Part shown: piece after piece, positions 1 to 9,071 of the stretch | Numbering within the stretch: the stretch's first letter is position 1 | Layout of the letters: every line of letters begins with the position of its first letter | NCBI GenBank assembly: GCA_012799315.1 | Contig: JAAZLM010000185.1 | Location: 1-12,398 of the forward strand | DNA: 12,398 nt | Direction of reading: 5' to 3' | DNA from: Clostridiales bacterium | GTDB taxonomy: Bacteria > Bacillota > Clostridia > Oscillospirales > Ruminococcaceae | Program-made: the position numbers and the translations under genes | Notes under the pieces: generated by a model | What the model was told of the DNA's origin: nothing | Databases searched by the model: none | The model's input: only the letters and a program-made list of their open reading frames with translations

Positions 1-216
1 TAGGCGGATTTTAACTTGATGGCGCTTTGCGATTTTTGCGATAGCTTTATAATCAGTCGCAAATACTGATGCATGGAGATGCTCATCATCTTTAGTTAGT
101 CCCCAGACTTTTATTCCATTCAAGATTAAATCATTGACGAACTCACTTTGAAATCCGCCAATACAGTGAAAATTGACATATCCACGCAAATATTTGAATA
201 CTTTTCTATAACGCAT
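1..216 (-). CDS. yqfD: Sporulation protein YqfD, N-terminal fragment (cut by window edge)
   Basis: The reading frame opens with ATG at 216-214 and stays open to base 1, giving the first 72 residues (MRYRKVFKYLRGYVNF... to ...KRHQVKIRL). The pattern is a short basic start, then a strand-rich region with GYVNFHCIGG, KVWGLTKDDEHLHASV and a basic helix (YKAIAKIAKRH). It matches the N-terminus of YqfD, a membrane-anchored protein of the mother-cell sporulation programme whose biochemical role is not settled. The membrane segment and the rest lie outside the window. The start overlaps the end of yqfC by 11 bases in another frame, so the two are probably translationally coupled, as in the conserved yqfC-yqfD pair of endospore formers. 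This assignment rests on the neighbour as much as on the fragment. Confidence 0.78.
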   Translation of the reverse strand, partial: MRYRKVFKYLRGYVNFHCIGGFQSEFVNDLILNGIKVWGLTKDDEHLHASVFATDYKAIAKIAKRHQVKIRL

Positions 217-514
217 CTTCTTCGCCCCTTGTAACAAATTCAATTGAATGGAGCATTCCTCTGATTGTTAGCCCCCCCGAATTATAATTCTCCATAATAA
301 GGGATGTACCTGTAACTACTACATTGATTCGGGACAGTTTAACCTTAACTTGATTTTCGGTATAGTCCAATATGCCCTTACACCCCTCAAAGAAAACTTC
401 TTTATTATCGATAATTTGCATTTGTGCTTGGGATAGAGATAGAGTTTGTGCGATATTGTCTATAATGCGAGGGTTCTGCGCTGCTGGATGCAACTTATTT
501 AAATCTTTACCCAT
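206..514 (-). CDS. yqfC: Sporulation protein YqfC (YabP/YqfC family)
   Basis: A protein of 102 residues with no signal peptide or membrane segment. Its core has the YabP/YqfC pattern: a central segment (EVFFEGCKGILDYTENQVKV), then alternating strands (INVVVTGTSLIM) and the family-typical ending GLTIRGMLHSIEFV, followed by a short acidic tail. Family members are about 90-100 residues, so the length is normal. YqfC belongs to the mother-cell, sigma-E-type sporulation set in Bacillus; its molecular function is unknown. The ATG start is supported by AAGGGGG with a short spacer just upstream (rightward on the plus strand). Its stop lies inside the first codons of yqfD, which follows in the same operon. 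The gene is divergent from the ylbJ-like gene across about 80 bases. Confidence 0.85.
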   Translation of the reverse strand: MGKDLNKLHPAAQNPRIIDNIAQTLSLSQAQMQIIDNKEVFFEGCKGILDYTENQVKVKLSRINVVVTGTSLIMENYNSGGLTIRGMLHSIEFVTRGEEDAL

Positions 515-595
515 TTTATCCCCCTTAAGCTAGATAATACTCTAATCTATTACTATGCTTTATTTTGCATTTTAATAATATTTATAAGAAAGAAA
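515..595. promoter_or_regulatory. Divergent intergenic region between yqfC and the ylbJ-like gene
   Basis: This 81-base, very AT-rich gap must hold promoters for two divergent sporulation genes. Reading leftward there is a clear Shine-Dalgarno (AAGGGGG) before yqfC. Further upstream is GCATAGT, which resembles a sigma-E -35 element, but no good -10 partner lies at the right distance. Reading rightward there is only AT-rich DNA ending in a weak AAGAAAGAAAG purine tract. I can support that promoters belong here but not their exact positions. Confidence 0.4.
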
Positions 596-1717
596 GTGAT
601 ATTTTTGCATAGGGAATTAAACTTTTCACCAATAAAACTAACTGCCGCCGTCATCACTCTAATCTTCTGTGGTTTTTTTGCCTATTTCTCAATATGTTAT
701 GCTAATGCTGCAATTAATTCTATAATTGGTGCGATAACTTCATGTTTGACTGTAATCATACCTGCACTATTTTCGTTCATGGTGCTATCTTCATTCCTGT
801 TAGAAAGTGGACTGTACCGAATTTTGAGCATACCGTTCTACCCAATATCGAAGTATATATTTAGAATTGATCCGTCACTTTTCTCGATATTCATATTAAG
901 TCAAATAGGTGGCTATCCTATCGGCGCTAAACTCCTTAGCGAACTTATTGCTAACGACAAGATCACGAAGTGCGAAGCCGAAAAGATGCTATGCTACTCT
1001 TTTTGTAGTGGGCCATCATTTATTATAGGCATTATTTCGCTACGTCTATATAACAGTATGTGGATTGGTTTGATTATATTTGCATCCACTGTCTTAACGA
1101 ATATTATAATAGCTATTTTGATGGGCTTCTTTTCGGGGCAACCTCGCCTGCAGCAGAATACGATAAAGCTGAATATCTCATCTACAAGCCTAATTAATAG
1201 CATAAATTCAAGCACTAGAGCACTTCTATCCATATGTTCTATGATTATAGTTTTCAATGTTGCGATTACAATGTTAGATACATTTAACATAATCCCTACT
1301 ATATCGAATTATATCAGCACTGTTTTTTCATCGAATGCGAATGTTAATAGCAAATTTATTAAAGGCTTGATTGAGATTAGTTCAATATCCTTGATAGATG
1401 GAACCTATATCTCTATTCCGGCGGTGGCAGGGCTAATCTCATTCGGCGGTATATGTGTAATAATGCAAGTGTCATCCGTCGGGAAAGGTGCAATTAGCCT
1501 GAAGAAATTTATTTTGCTACGACCGATAGCAGCATTAATTACTGCATTATTGTGCAAATACTTGCTATTATTATACTCTCCGTCAATACCAGCGTGGAAG
1601 GGCGTGATAAAACATACAGTTGACAACCCCTCTAGTCCAATTCCATCTATAATACTACTCATAATGACATTTTTCTTATTATCGTCAAAAGGTGTAGAAA
1701 AGAGCGGAAGAATATGA
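596..1717 (+). CDS. ylbJ: YlbJ-like sporulation integral membrane protein (nucleoside-recognition/Gate domain)
   Basis: A very hydrophobic protein of 373 residues with about eight or more predicted membrane helices. The first spans roughly residues 15-37, and the last is near 350-365. Family signatures are GGYPIGA at 105-111, after a PALFSFMVLSSFLLESGLYR segment, and CSGPSFIIGII at 137-147. They match the SGYPxGAK and GPxFIxG motifs of the YlbJ branch of the Gate superfamily. YlbJ is a sporulation membrane protein expressed in the mother cell; what it transports is not known from sequence. The start is uncertain. GTG at 596 has only an AAGAAAG tract directly beside it, while TTG at 605 would have AAAGTGA at a better distance. 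The gene is transcribed away from yqfC and followed 41 bases later by a small Cys4 protein. Length is slightly below the Bacillus homologue (about 400). Confidence 0.82.
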   Translation: MIFLHRELNFSPIKLTAAVITLIFCGFFAYFSICYANAAINSIIGAITSCLTVIIPALFSFMVLSSFLLESGLYRILSIPFYPISKYIFRIDPSLFSIFILSQIGGYPIGAKLLSELIANDKITKCEAEKMLCYSFCSGPSFIIGIISLRLYNSMWIGLIIFASTVLTNIIIAILMGFFSGQPRLQQNTIKLNISSTSLINSINSSTRALLSICSMIIVFNVAITMLDTFNIIPTISNYISTVFSSNANVNSKFIKGLIEISSISLIDGTYISIPAVAGLISFGGICVIMQVSSVGKGAISLKKFILLRPIAALITALLCKYLLLLYSPSIPAWKGVIKHTVDNPSSPIPSIILLIMTFFLLSSKGVEKSGRI

Positions 1718-1723
1718 TATAAT
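1715..1723 (+). promoter_or_regulatory. Candidate extended -10 promoter for the small Cys4 protein
   Basis: TGATATAAT is a perfect match to the extended -10 pattern TGnTATAAT, and it overlaps the TGA stop codon of the ylbJ-like gene. No convincing -35 hexamer is seen about 17 bases upstream, as can be the case for extended -10 promoters. It lies about 35 bases before the ATG of the next gene. AT-rich DNA yields such matches by chance, so this is tentative. Confidence 0.35.
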
Positions 1724-1758
1724 AAGAATATATTATTGTAAAGGGTGAGTTTATTACA

Positions 1759-1992
1759 ATGAAGAAGTATTTATTTGGTACTGACATTACCCCATCGTGC
1801 AGTTATTGTGCGCATGGGACTTTAAACGAAGAAACTGGCATGATAGATTGCAGTAGAAGGAAAAAAACATTCAGCCCGAATGATAGTTGCAATAAATTCC
1901 TCTACTCCCCAATTAAGCGCATTCCAAAGAAGAACCTTAATATCCAAAGTATCAACTTTTCAGATCCAGATGTGAAAATTGATGAGGAATAG
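1759..1992 (+). CDS. Small four-cysteine protein of unknown function
   Basis: A protein of 77 residues, acidic at the end and basic in the middle, with no signal peptide or membrane helix. Cysteines at 14, 17, 30 and 43 are spaced CX2C-X12-C-X12-C, which would suit a small zinc-binding or ribbon-like fold. After them comes a conserved-looking basic segment, FLYSPIKRIPKK at about 46-57, then a polar tail. I recall similar short proteins (MKKYLFG..I.PSC.YC start and a P.KR.PK motif) annotated as hypothetical in clostridial genomes, but I do not know a function. The ATG is supported by AAAGGGTGAG about 9 bases upstream. It follows the ylbJ-like gene by 41 bases in the same direction and ends just before a strong terminator, so it could be co-transcribed or have its own promoter. 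Confidence 0.8.
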   Translation: MKKYLFGTDITPSCSYCAHGTLNEETGMIDCSRRKKTFSPNDSCNKFLYSPIKRIPKKNLNIQSINFSDPDVKIDEE

Positions 1993-2004
1993 TACATATT
2001 AAAT

Positions 2005-2040
2005 AAAACCAGCCTAGTCCTTTTGGATCAGGCTGGTTTT
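2005..2040. terminator. Bidirectional intrinsic terminator between converging genes
   Basis: Two 16-base arms (2005-2020 and 2025-2040) pair around a TTTT loop, with two mismatches in the stem. The outer 11 pairs (AAAACCAGCCT with AGGCTGGTTTT) are perfect. The stem ends in A/T runs, so each strand gives a hairpin followed by a U run. It lies 12 bases after the stop of the Cys4 protein gene and 13 bases after the end of gatB on the other strand, so it can stop transcription from both sides. Confidence 0.9.
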
Positions 2041-2053
2041 GTATTCTAAATTG

Positions 2054-3484
2054 CTATTCGATAAGTGAAAGAATCAATTCCTTCATCATTGATGGATTGG
2101 CCTTGCCTTTCGATGCTTTCATGCATTGTCCTACTAGATAGCCTAGTGCATTTGTTTTACCATTGTTATAGTCAGCAACGGACTGCGCATTGTCCTCTAT
2201 CACTTTCCTTGCAATCTCAAGCAGAGCATCTTTGTCGGAGATTTGTGCAAGTCCCTTTTCCTCAATGATAGTTTTTATATCAATATCCCTTTGTAGGAGT
2301 TCTTCAAAAACTACCCTACCCGCCGCATTGGAAATTGTCTTTGCTTCAATAAGTGAAATTAATTCGCATAACTTTTCCGATGTCAAATGAGTGTCGAATA
2401 TGCTTTTGCCGGATTCGTTCATATATTTAGAAATATCACCTAGAACCCAATTCAATACAGCATTCGGTGTTGCACCAAGTGATTCGCACTCATCAAACAT
2501 TTTTGATTTATCATCGCTCTCTACTAAAAGCATTGCTTCAGTTTGGGAGATGCCAAGATCAATCATATAGTGGAGCATCTTCTTACTAGGCAATTCGGGT
2601 AGACGCTTCTTTAATTCCGCTATCTTTTCATCTGGAATTACTATGGTGAGCAGGTCCGGCTCGGGGAAGTATCTATAATCATGTGCATCTTCTTTCGTTC
2701 TAAGTGTGATGCTCTCTCCCTTTACATCGTCCCATCTTCTTGTTTCTTGCTCGATTGTACCGCCAGCCTCTATAAGCTCGATTTGCCTTTTAGCCTCGTA
2801 CTCGATTCCCCTCACCGCAGCGCTGAAGCTATTGACATTCTTCATTTCACAACGTGTACCGAATTCCTTTTGTCCTTTTTTTCTTACCGATACGTTGACG
2901 TCACAGCGGATTGAGCCTTCTTGCATTTTACAATCTGATATATCAAGATACTGCAACGTTAGTTTAATCATATCTAGGAATGCTTTAGCCTCGGCGGAGC
3001 TACGAATGTCGGGCTCGGATACTATCTCAATTAGGGGCACTCCTCCCCTATTGCAATCGACAAGAGAACCGTCAAAGCTATCATCATGGAGTAGCTTGCC
3101 AGCATCTTCCTCGATATGTATCCTAGTGATACCAATGCTGCGCACTTCACCATCGACAACTATATCTAGATGACCGTCCTCACATACTGGCACTTCAGCC
3201 TGAGAAATCTGGTATGCCTTGGGTAAATCCGGATAGAAGTAGTTTTTCCTATCCTGTTTCGATACAGAATTTATTTTGCAGTTCAGTGCGTGCCCCATCA
3301 TGACAGCATAATCAACCGCCGTTTTATTCAGTGTGGGCAATGCCCCGGGCAAAGCCATGCAAATCGGGCATACCCTTGTATTAACCTCTAAACCGAATTC
3401 GTTCTTACAATTGCAATACATTTTTGATTCTGTTGATAATTCAGCATGTACCTCTAAACCGACTACAATTTCATAATCATTCAC
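2054..3484 (-). CDS. gatB: Aspartyl/glutamyl-tRNA amidotransferase subunit B (GatB)
   Basis: This is the tRNA-binding and kinase subunit of GatCAB. The enzyme phosphorylates the side chain of misacylated Glu-tRNA(Gln) or Asp-tRNA(Asn) and amidates it with ammonia from GatA. The 476 residues are the usual length. The N-terminus has the signature YEIVVGLEVHAEL. Cysteines 24, 26, 39 and 42 form the structural zinc site found in many but not all GatB proteins. HIEEDAGK near 123-130 carries the acidic metal ligands, and the last 150 or so residues are the helical YqeY-like tail that contacts tRNA. The start is GTG, preceded by AGGGGG about 9 bases away; this Shine-Dalgarno overlaps the gatA stop, leaving a 12-base gap. 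It is the last gene of the ligA-gatC-gatA-gatB run and ends at the shared hairpin. Confidence 0.97.
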   Translation of the reverse strand: MNDYEIVVGLEVHAELSTESKMYCNCKNEFGLEVNTRVCPICMALPGALPTLNKTAVDYAVMMGHALNCKINSVSKQDRKNYFYPDLPKAYQISQAEVPVCEDGHLDIVVDGEVRSIGITRIHIEEDAGKLLHDDSFDGSLVDCNRGGVPLIEIVSEPDIRSSAEAKAFLDMIKLTLQYLDISDCKMQEGSIRCDVNVSVRKKGQKEFGTRCEMKNVNSFSAAVRGIEYEAKRQIELIEAGGTIEQETRRWDDVKGESITLRTKEDAHDYRYFPEPDLLTIVIPDEKIAELKKRLPELPSKKMLHYMIDLGISQTEAMLLVESDDKSKMFDECESLGATPNAVLNWVLGDISKYMNESGKSIFDTHLTSEKLCELISLIEAKTISNAAGRVVFEELLQRDIDIKTIIEEKGLAQISDKDALLEIARKVIEDNAQSVADYNNGKTNALGYLVGQCMKASKGKANPSMMKELILSLIE

Positions 3485-3496
3485 TTTATCATCCCC

Positions 3497-4942
3497 CTAA
3501 ACTATTTCAGGCATATTGACGATACCGCAAGCATTCTCATAGGCGAATGCAATGTTAAGAATTGTTTGTTCGTCAAATTTCTTGCCAATTATCTGCATAC
3601 CTATTGGCATTGAATCGCTATCCAATCCGCAAGGTAGGTTAATTGCTGGCAATCCTGCTAAATTTGCCGCTACTGTGCAGCTATCAGCATCGCCGATCGC
3701 ATCCGTACCAAGATCGAATGCTGATGTCAACGTTGTCGGTGTTAAAATTGCATCACATTCGTTAAACGCTTCAGTGAATTCACTGCTGATTTGTTGCTGC
3801 ATTAACTTCGCTTTATAGTAATAATCATTATATCCCTGCGCACTTAAGGCGAATGTACCAAGGAGAATGCGGCTCTTTACCTCGTCGCCAAAGGCTTCGC
3901 TACGTGTATTAACATACATTTCATTAAGGTTAGCATAGTCGGAAGATCTATAACCGAACTTCACACCGTCATATCTGCCAAGGTTGGAAGATGCCTCCGC
4001 CGCTGAAATTATCTGATATGTCGGCAATGCATATTCATTGCTGCTAAGCGAAATTTCTTTAATATTACAACCTAACTCCTCGTATTTTTTTATCGCTTTA
4101 GTTATTGAATCTCTAACTTCGTCATTGAGGTCTAGATTAAAGTACTCAGTCGGTATTCCAATAGAAATGTTACGAATGTCGCTCGAAAGATTCTTTGCGT
4201 AGTCGCCATGCTTAATATTCTTGGTAGTTGCGTCCATATTATCGTGTCCGCATATGAGGGAATAGAGCATCGCAACATCGGTTACCGTTCTGCCAATAGG
4301 GCCAATTTGATCTAATGAAGAAGCTAATGCTATAAGTCCGAATCTTGATACAGCACCATAAGTCGGCTTTAAGCCGACAACACCGCAAAATGCAGCCGGT
4401 GTCCTAATGGATCCGCCTGTATCGGAACCTAATGAAAGCACGGCTTGACCGGCACTAACTGCAGCCGCACTACCGCCGGAAGAACCTCCCGGAGTTTTAG
4501 CTAAATTGTGCGGATTTTTTGTAGGTTTATAGTAAGAAGTTTCAGTGGTTGAGCCCATCGCAAATTCATCTAAATTTGTCTTGCCAGTGATAATCATATG
4601 TGCACTATTAATCTTATCAATAACAGTCGCATTATATGGAGGGATATAGTTAGAAAGCATCTTCGATGCACTGGATGTTAAAATGCCTTTAGTCGATATA
4701 TTGTCTTTTATTCCAATTGGAATACCTGCTAAAGGGTGGAGTTCCTCACCTTTTGCTATTTTTTCGTCAACTTCACGTGCTTTAGTTAATGCATCTTGCT
4801 CGCATATTGTAATATATGCATCTACTTTATTTTCTACTTGTGTTATCCTATCCATTACTGATTTAGTAGCTTCCTCAACACTGCAGGATTTATTCTTGAT
4901 TAATGCGGACAGCTCCGCCGCTGATTTTTTATATAATTCCAC
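3497..4942 (-). CDS. gatA: Aspartyl/glutamyl-tRNA amidotransferase subunit A (GatA)
   Basis: This is the glutaminase subunit of GatCAB, an amidase-signature enzyme that releases ammonia from glutamine and passes it to GatB. The Ser-cisSer-Lys triad is intact: Lys79 in GIPIGIKDN, Ser154 in TPGGSSGGSA and Ser178 in GSDTGGSIR, followed by the typical GLKPTYGAVSRFGL segment. I start it at GTG 4942 (481 residues). The frame is open to another GTG at 4954, but there AGGA touches the start codon with almost no spacer, while from 4942 the AGGAGTGA lies 8 bases away. The 4942 start also puts the triad at the numbering I recall for Staphylococcus aureus GatA (79/154/178). The Shine-Dalgarno overlaps the TAG stop of gatC, so translation is probably coupled. 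Confidence 0.96.
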   Translation of the reverse strand: MELYKKSAAELSALIKNKSCSVEEATKSVMDRITQVENKVDAYITICEQDALTKAREVDEKIAKGEELHPLAGIPIGIKDNISTKGILTSSASKMLSNYIPPYNATVIDKINSAHMIITGKTNLDEFAMGSTTETSYYKPTKNPHNLAKTPGGSSGGSAAAVSAGQAVLSLGSDTGGSIRTPAAFCGVVGLKPTYGAVSRFGLIALASSLDQIGPIGRTVTDVAMLYSLICGHDNMDATTKNIKHGDYAKNLSSDIRNISIGIPTEYFNLDLNDEVRDSITKAIKKYEELGCNIKEISLSSNEYALPTYQIISAAEASSNLGRYDGVKFGYRSSDYANLNEMYVNTRSEAFGDEVKSRILLGTFALSAQGYNDYYYKAKLMQQQISSEFTEAFNECDAILTPTTLTSAFDLGTDAIGDADSCTVAANLAGLPAINLPCGLDSDSMPIGMQIIGKKFDEQTILNIAFAYENACGIVNMPEIV

Positions 4943-4956
4943 GCTATTCGTCACTC

Positions 4957-5235
4957 CTATTCAACTATTTTTGGCACTACCAAGCATCCAGCCTGTACTT
5001 GCGGTGCATTCGATAGCAATTCATCTCTTGATAGTCTATCTTTATCATCAATCGGTATATCCTCACGGAGCTCCATAGGATTATCGGCATCGAGCACCTT
5101 CAAATCCTCGGTCATCCTCGGCATTTCATCAACTGACTTCAATATACTTGTGAGCTTATTTTGAAGTTGCTCATACTTAGATTTATCAATCTTTAGCATC
5201 GCTAGTTTAGAAGTCTGATCGATATTAATTTGCAT
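4957..5235 (-). CDS. gatC: Aspartyl/glutamyl-tRNA amidotransferase subunit C (GatC)
   Basis: This is the small subunit that wraps around GatA and holds it to GatB. From the chosen start it has 92 residues, close to the family's usual 95-100. It begins MQINIDQTSKLAMLKIDKSKYE, then a helix (LQNKLTSILKSVDEM), then the extended segment with the DNPMELREDIP motif that GatC uses to contact its partners, and ends with QVQAGCLVVPKIVE. An in-frame ATG lies 9 bases upstream at 5244, but the ribosome site AAAGGA directly abuts it and is about 8 bases from the ATG at 5235, which I prefer. It follows ligA by a few bases and precedes gatA closely. Confidence 0.95.
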   Translation of the reverse strand: MQINIDQTSKLAMLKIDKSKYEQLQNKLTSILKSVDEMPRMTEDLKVLDADNPMELREDIPIDDKDRLSRDELLSNAPQVQAGCLVVPKIVE

Positions 5236-5247
5236 TTCTATCATCCT

Positions 5248-7278
<2,031 letters not shown>

Positions 7279-7282
7279 TTAT

Positions 7283-7307
7283 ATTATACCACAATTTAGT
7301 CATTATA
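7283..7307 (-). promoter_or_regulatory. Probable promoter of the ligA-gatCAB operon
   Basis: On the minus strand a perfect extended -10, TGGTATAAT, lies at 7291-7283, and a second perfect TATAAT lies 19 bases upstream at 7307-7302. Neither has a strong TTGACA-like -35 at 17 bases, although TTTACA occurs close by. The leader from the extended -10 to the ligA ATG is about 55 bases. The position, in a 100-base gap after a sporulation gene, is where a housekeeping promoter would be needed. Confidence 0.55.
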
Positions 7308-7327
7308 GGCTAGATGTAAACAAAAAT

Positions 7328-8014
7328 TTACTGCATATAATCATTAATATCCCTGATGATATTATCATCACCAGTAATAACATGGGTATATCCTTCGGGA
7401 ACTGTTCCCACGATAACCGTTTCCGCGACAGTGTAATTAGTTACTACCTCTACTGATGAAGTATATCCTGGAATTATAGCGGATATATTAACTGAAATTT
7501 GCAAATTTATTTGATGTAATGTTTGATTAATTCCTGCCGATCTAAAGCTACTGACAAGCTGAGTTTTCACATGACCCCTCGGCATTATTTTAATATTGAT
7601 CATGGGCCCACGATTATAAAGAAATCTAAGACCGGTTAATGTCCCTACGGAAACGGGAACCTCATTCATTGAAATATCCGACATTGTTTCATTCATACGA
7701 TCGGTTATTCTCGTTTTAAGGGTGTTGATGCTGAGCATATTGCTTTCAATTGCTATTATATCGCCATTATAGTTTGATGTTAAGCTTACTAGATTATCGT
7801 ATTTGTAATCGCCACTGGATAACTCGTCATACACAGCTTGGTTGATGAGTCTAGTCGCAGCGATCTGGCTGTTATATGTAGTGATAGAAGTTACAATCGG
7901 TCTTATCCTCATATCAATGAGGTAGACGACAAAAATAAGTATTACCCCTACAATTATCAGCCGTAGTCCCAATATTCTTTTTTGATTGCACCTTCTACTT
8001 AAACGTTTTCGCAT
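7328..8014 (-). CDS. yunB: Sporulation protein YunB
   Basis: A protein of 228 residues with a basic start (MRKRLSRRCNQKR) and one membrane segment at about 14-34; the remainder is predicted to lie outside the membrane. YunB family hallmarks are clear: GTLTGLRFL near 124-132, GPMINIKIMPRGHV near 136-149, AGINQTLHQI at 160-169, and the C-terminal AETVIVGTVPEGY at 197-209. YunB is a sporulation protein of the mother-cell regulon in Bacillus; its function at the forespore envelope is not defined. The ATG is preceded by GAGGGGTG about 7 bases away. The gene seems to stand alone: a hairpin ends the upstream transketolase operon, and a separate promoter candidate precedes ligA. I see no clear sigma-E promoter in its leader, and no hairpin after its stop. 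Confidence 0.9.
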   Translation of the reverse strand: MRKRLSRRCNQKRILGLRLIIVGVILIFVVYLIDMRIRPIVTSITTYNSQIAATRLINQAVYDELSSGDYKYDNLVSLTSNYNGDIIAIESNMLSINTLKTRITDRMNETMSDISMNEVPVSVGTLTGLRFLYNRGPMINIKIMPRGHVKTQLVSSFRSAGINQTLHQINLQISVNISAIIPGYTSSVEVVTNYTVAETVIVGTVPEGYTHVITGDDNIIRDINDYMQ

Positions 8015-8067
8015 TTACTCACACCCCTCTATAATATTCAGTATATTCACTGACATGCCTAAAAGTG

Positions 8068-8084
8068 TGAGAAACATGAGAAAC
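8068..8084. repeat. Tandem 8-base direct repeat in the yunB leader
   Basis: TGAGAAAC occurs twice on the plus strand (8068-8075 and 8077-8084) with one base between. It sits between the terminator hairpin and the yunB start, and overlaps the edge of the hairpin. It could be a protein-binding site or chance in a purine-rich stretch. Confidence 0.4.
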
Positions 8085-8110
8085 GGATAACAGTTTTTCT
8101 GTTACCCGTT
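8082..8110 (-). terminator. Hairpin after the transketolase operon, probable terminator
   Basis: On the minus strand AACGGGTAACAG pairs with CTGTTATCCGTT around an AAAAA loop, a 12-pair stem with one G-U. It starts 11 bases after the stop of the transketolase C-terminal subunit. The following bases are T-rich (TCTCATGTTTCTC) but not a clean U run, so termination may be incomplete and some transcripts could continue into yunB. Confidence 0.65.
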
Positions 8111-8121
8111 ATTCACCAATG

Positions 8122-9069
8122 TTATTTCGCTGAAATAGCCTCTTGCGCTTTTTTAACAATATTTTCAGCACTGAGTCCGAACTTCTTTAATAGATCGGTT
8201 GCGGGGCCTGACATACCGAATGTGTCGTTCACTCCAATTTTAACTACACGTGTCGGATATTCCTCCGTAACGACATCGGCAACAGCGGACCCAAGACCGC
8301 CTATAACACTATGTTCTTCAACGGTAAGGATGAGATTCGTATCCTTAGCAGCTTTGATTATAATATCTCTATCTATCGGCTTTATTGTGTGAATATTTAT
8401 CACTCTTGCCGATATGCCCTTTTCCTCAAGCTCTTTTGCTGCAATTAGTGCCTCATTCACCATTAAGCCGGTGGCAACAATGGCAATATCTTTACCGTCC
8501 TTTAATTCAATACCCTTACCCAGTTCAAATTTATAAGTGGATTTGTCGTTAAAGACAGGGGTGGCAAGCCTTCCAAACCTCATATAGACAGGGCCCTTAT
8601 GTTCAAGTGCAGCCGCAACTGCCGCTTTTGCCTCAATATCGTCGGCAGGATTGATCACGGTCATGCCGGGGATTGAGCGCATAAGTGCGATGTCCTCATT
8701 GCATTGGTGTGAAGCTCCATCCTCGCCAACAGATATTCCAGCATGGGTGGCACCAATTTTTACGTTCAGGTGAGGATATCCAATGCTATTTCGAACTATT
8801 TCGAATGCACGGCCGGCAGCGAACATAGCAAATGTACTGGCAAATACTAATTTCCCCGTTGTAGCAATACCAGCGGCAACGCCCATCATGTTCGCCTCGG
8901 CAATACCGCAATCAAAAAATCTCTCCGGATATGCTTTCATAAACTTCTCAGTCTTAGTTGCCTTAGCTAAATCAGCATCTAATACAATAAGGTCGTCATG
9001 TTTTGCACCTAATTCAACAAGAGCATCTCCATAACTATCCCTTGTAGCAATTTTAATTACTTCAGCCAT
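8122..9069 (-). CDS. Transketolase, C-terminal subunit (split transketolase)
   Basis: This is the half of a two-gene transketolase that carries the pyrimidine-binding and C-terminal domains. With its partner it would move two-carbon units between sugar phosphates in the pentose phosphate pathway, using thiamine diphosphate. The 315 residues begin with the pyrimidine domain. The catalytic Glu58 is in FFDCGIAEANMMGVAAG, followed by VFASTFAMFAAGRAFE and THAGISVGEDGASHQ. A linker near 175-190 leads to the C-terminal domain (IVATGLMVNEAL, TVEEHSVIGGLG). It starts 2 bases after the partner's stop, with GGAGGG at the end of that gene serving as ribosome site, so the two halves should be made together in equal amounts. 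DXS-like proteins share these domains, but the separate subunits and the N-half signature favour transketolase. Confidence 0.94.
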   Translation of the reverse strand: MAEVIKIATRDSYGDALVELGAKHDDLIVLDADLAKATKTEKFMKAYPERFFDCGIAEANMMGVAAGIATTGKLVFASTFAMFAAGRAFEIVRNSIGYPHLNVKIGATHAGISVGEDGASHQCNEDIALMRSIPGMTVINPADDIEAKAAVAAALEHKGPVYMRFGRLATPVFNDKSTYKFELGKGIELKDGKDIAIVATGLMVNEALIAAKELEEKGISARVINIHTIKPIDRDIIIKAAKDTNLILTVEEHSVIGGLGSAVADVVTEEYPTRVVKIGVNDTFGMSGPATDLLKKFGLSAENIVKKAQEAISAK

Positions 9070-9071
9070 AT

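Noticed and set aside
515..595. Sigma-E type promoter for yqfC (GCATAGT as -35)
   Set aside because: The -35-like match has no CATACAnT-like partner at 13-15 bases; the best candidate -10 matches only about half the positions.
994..1290. Minus-strand open frame within the ylbJ-like gene
   Set aside because: It is opposite a membrane protein whose motifs are intact; hydrophobic-looking antisense translation is expected there.
2706..3173. 155-codon plus-strand open frame opposite gatB
   Set aside because: It lies wholly inside the clearly real gatB on the other strand, has Ser/Cys-rich composition typical of antisense frames, and lacks a recognisable domain.
4683..5078. 131-codon plus-strand open frame spanning gatA and gatC
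   Set aside because: It runs antisense across the junction of two well-supported genes and shows no protein-family signature.
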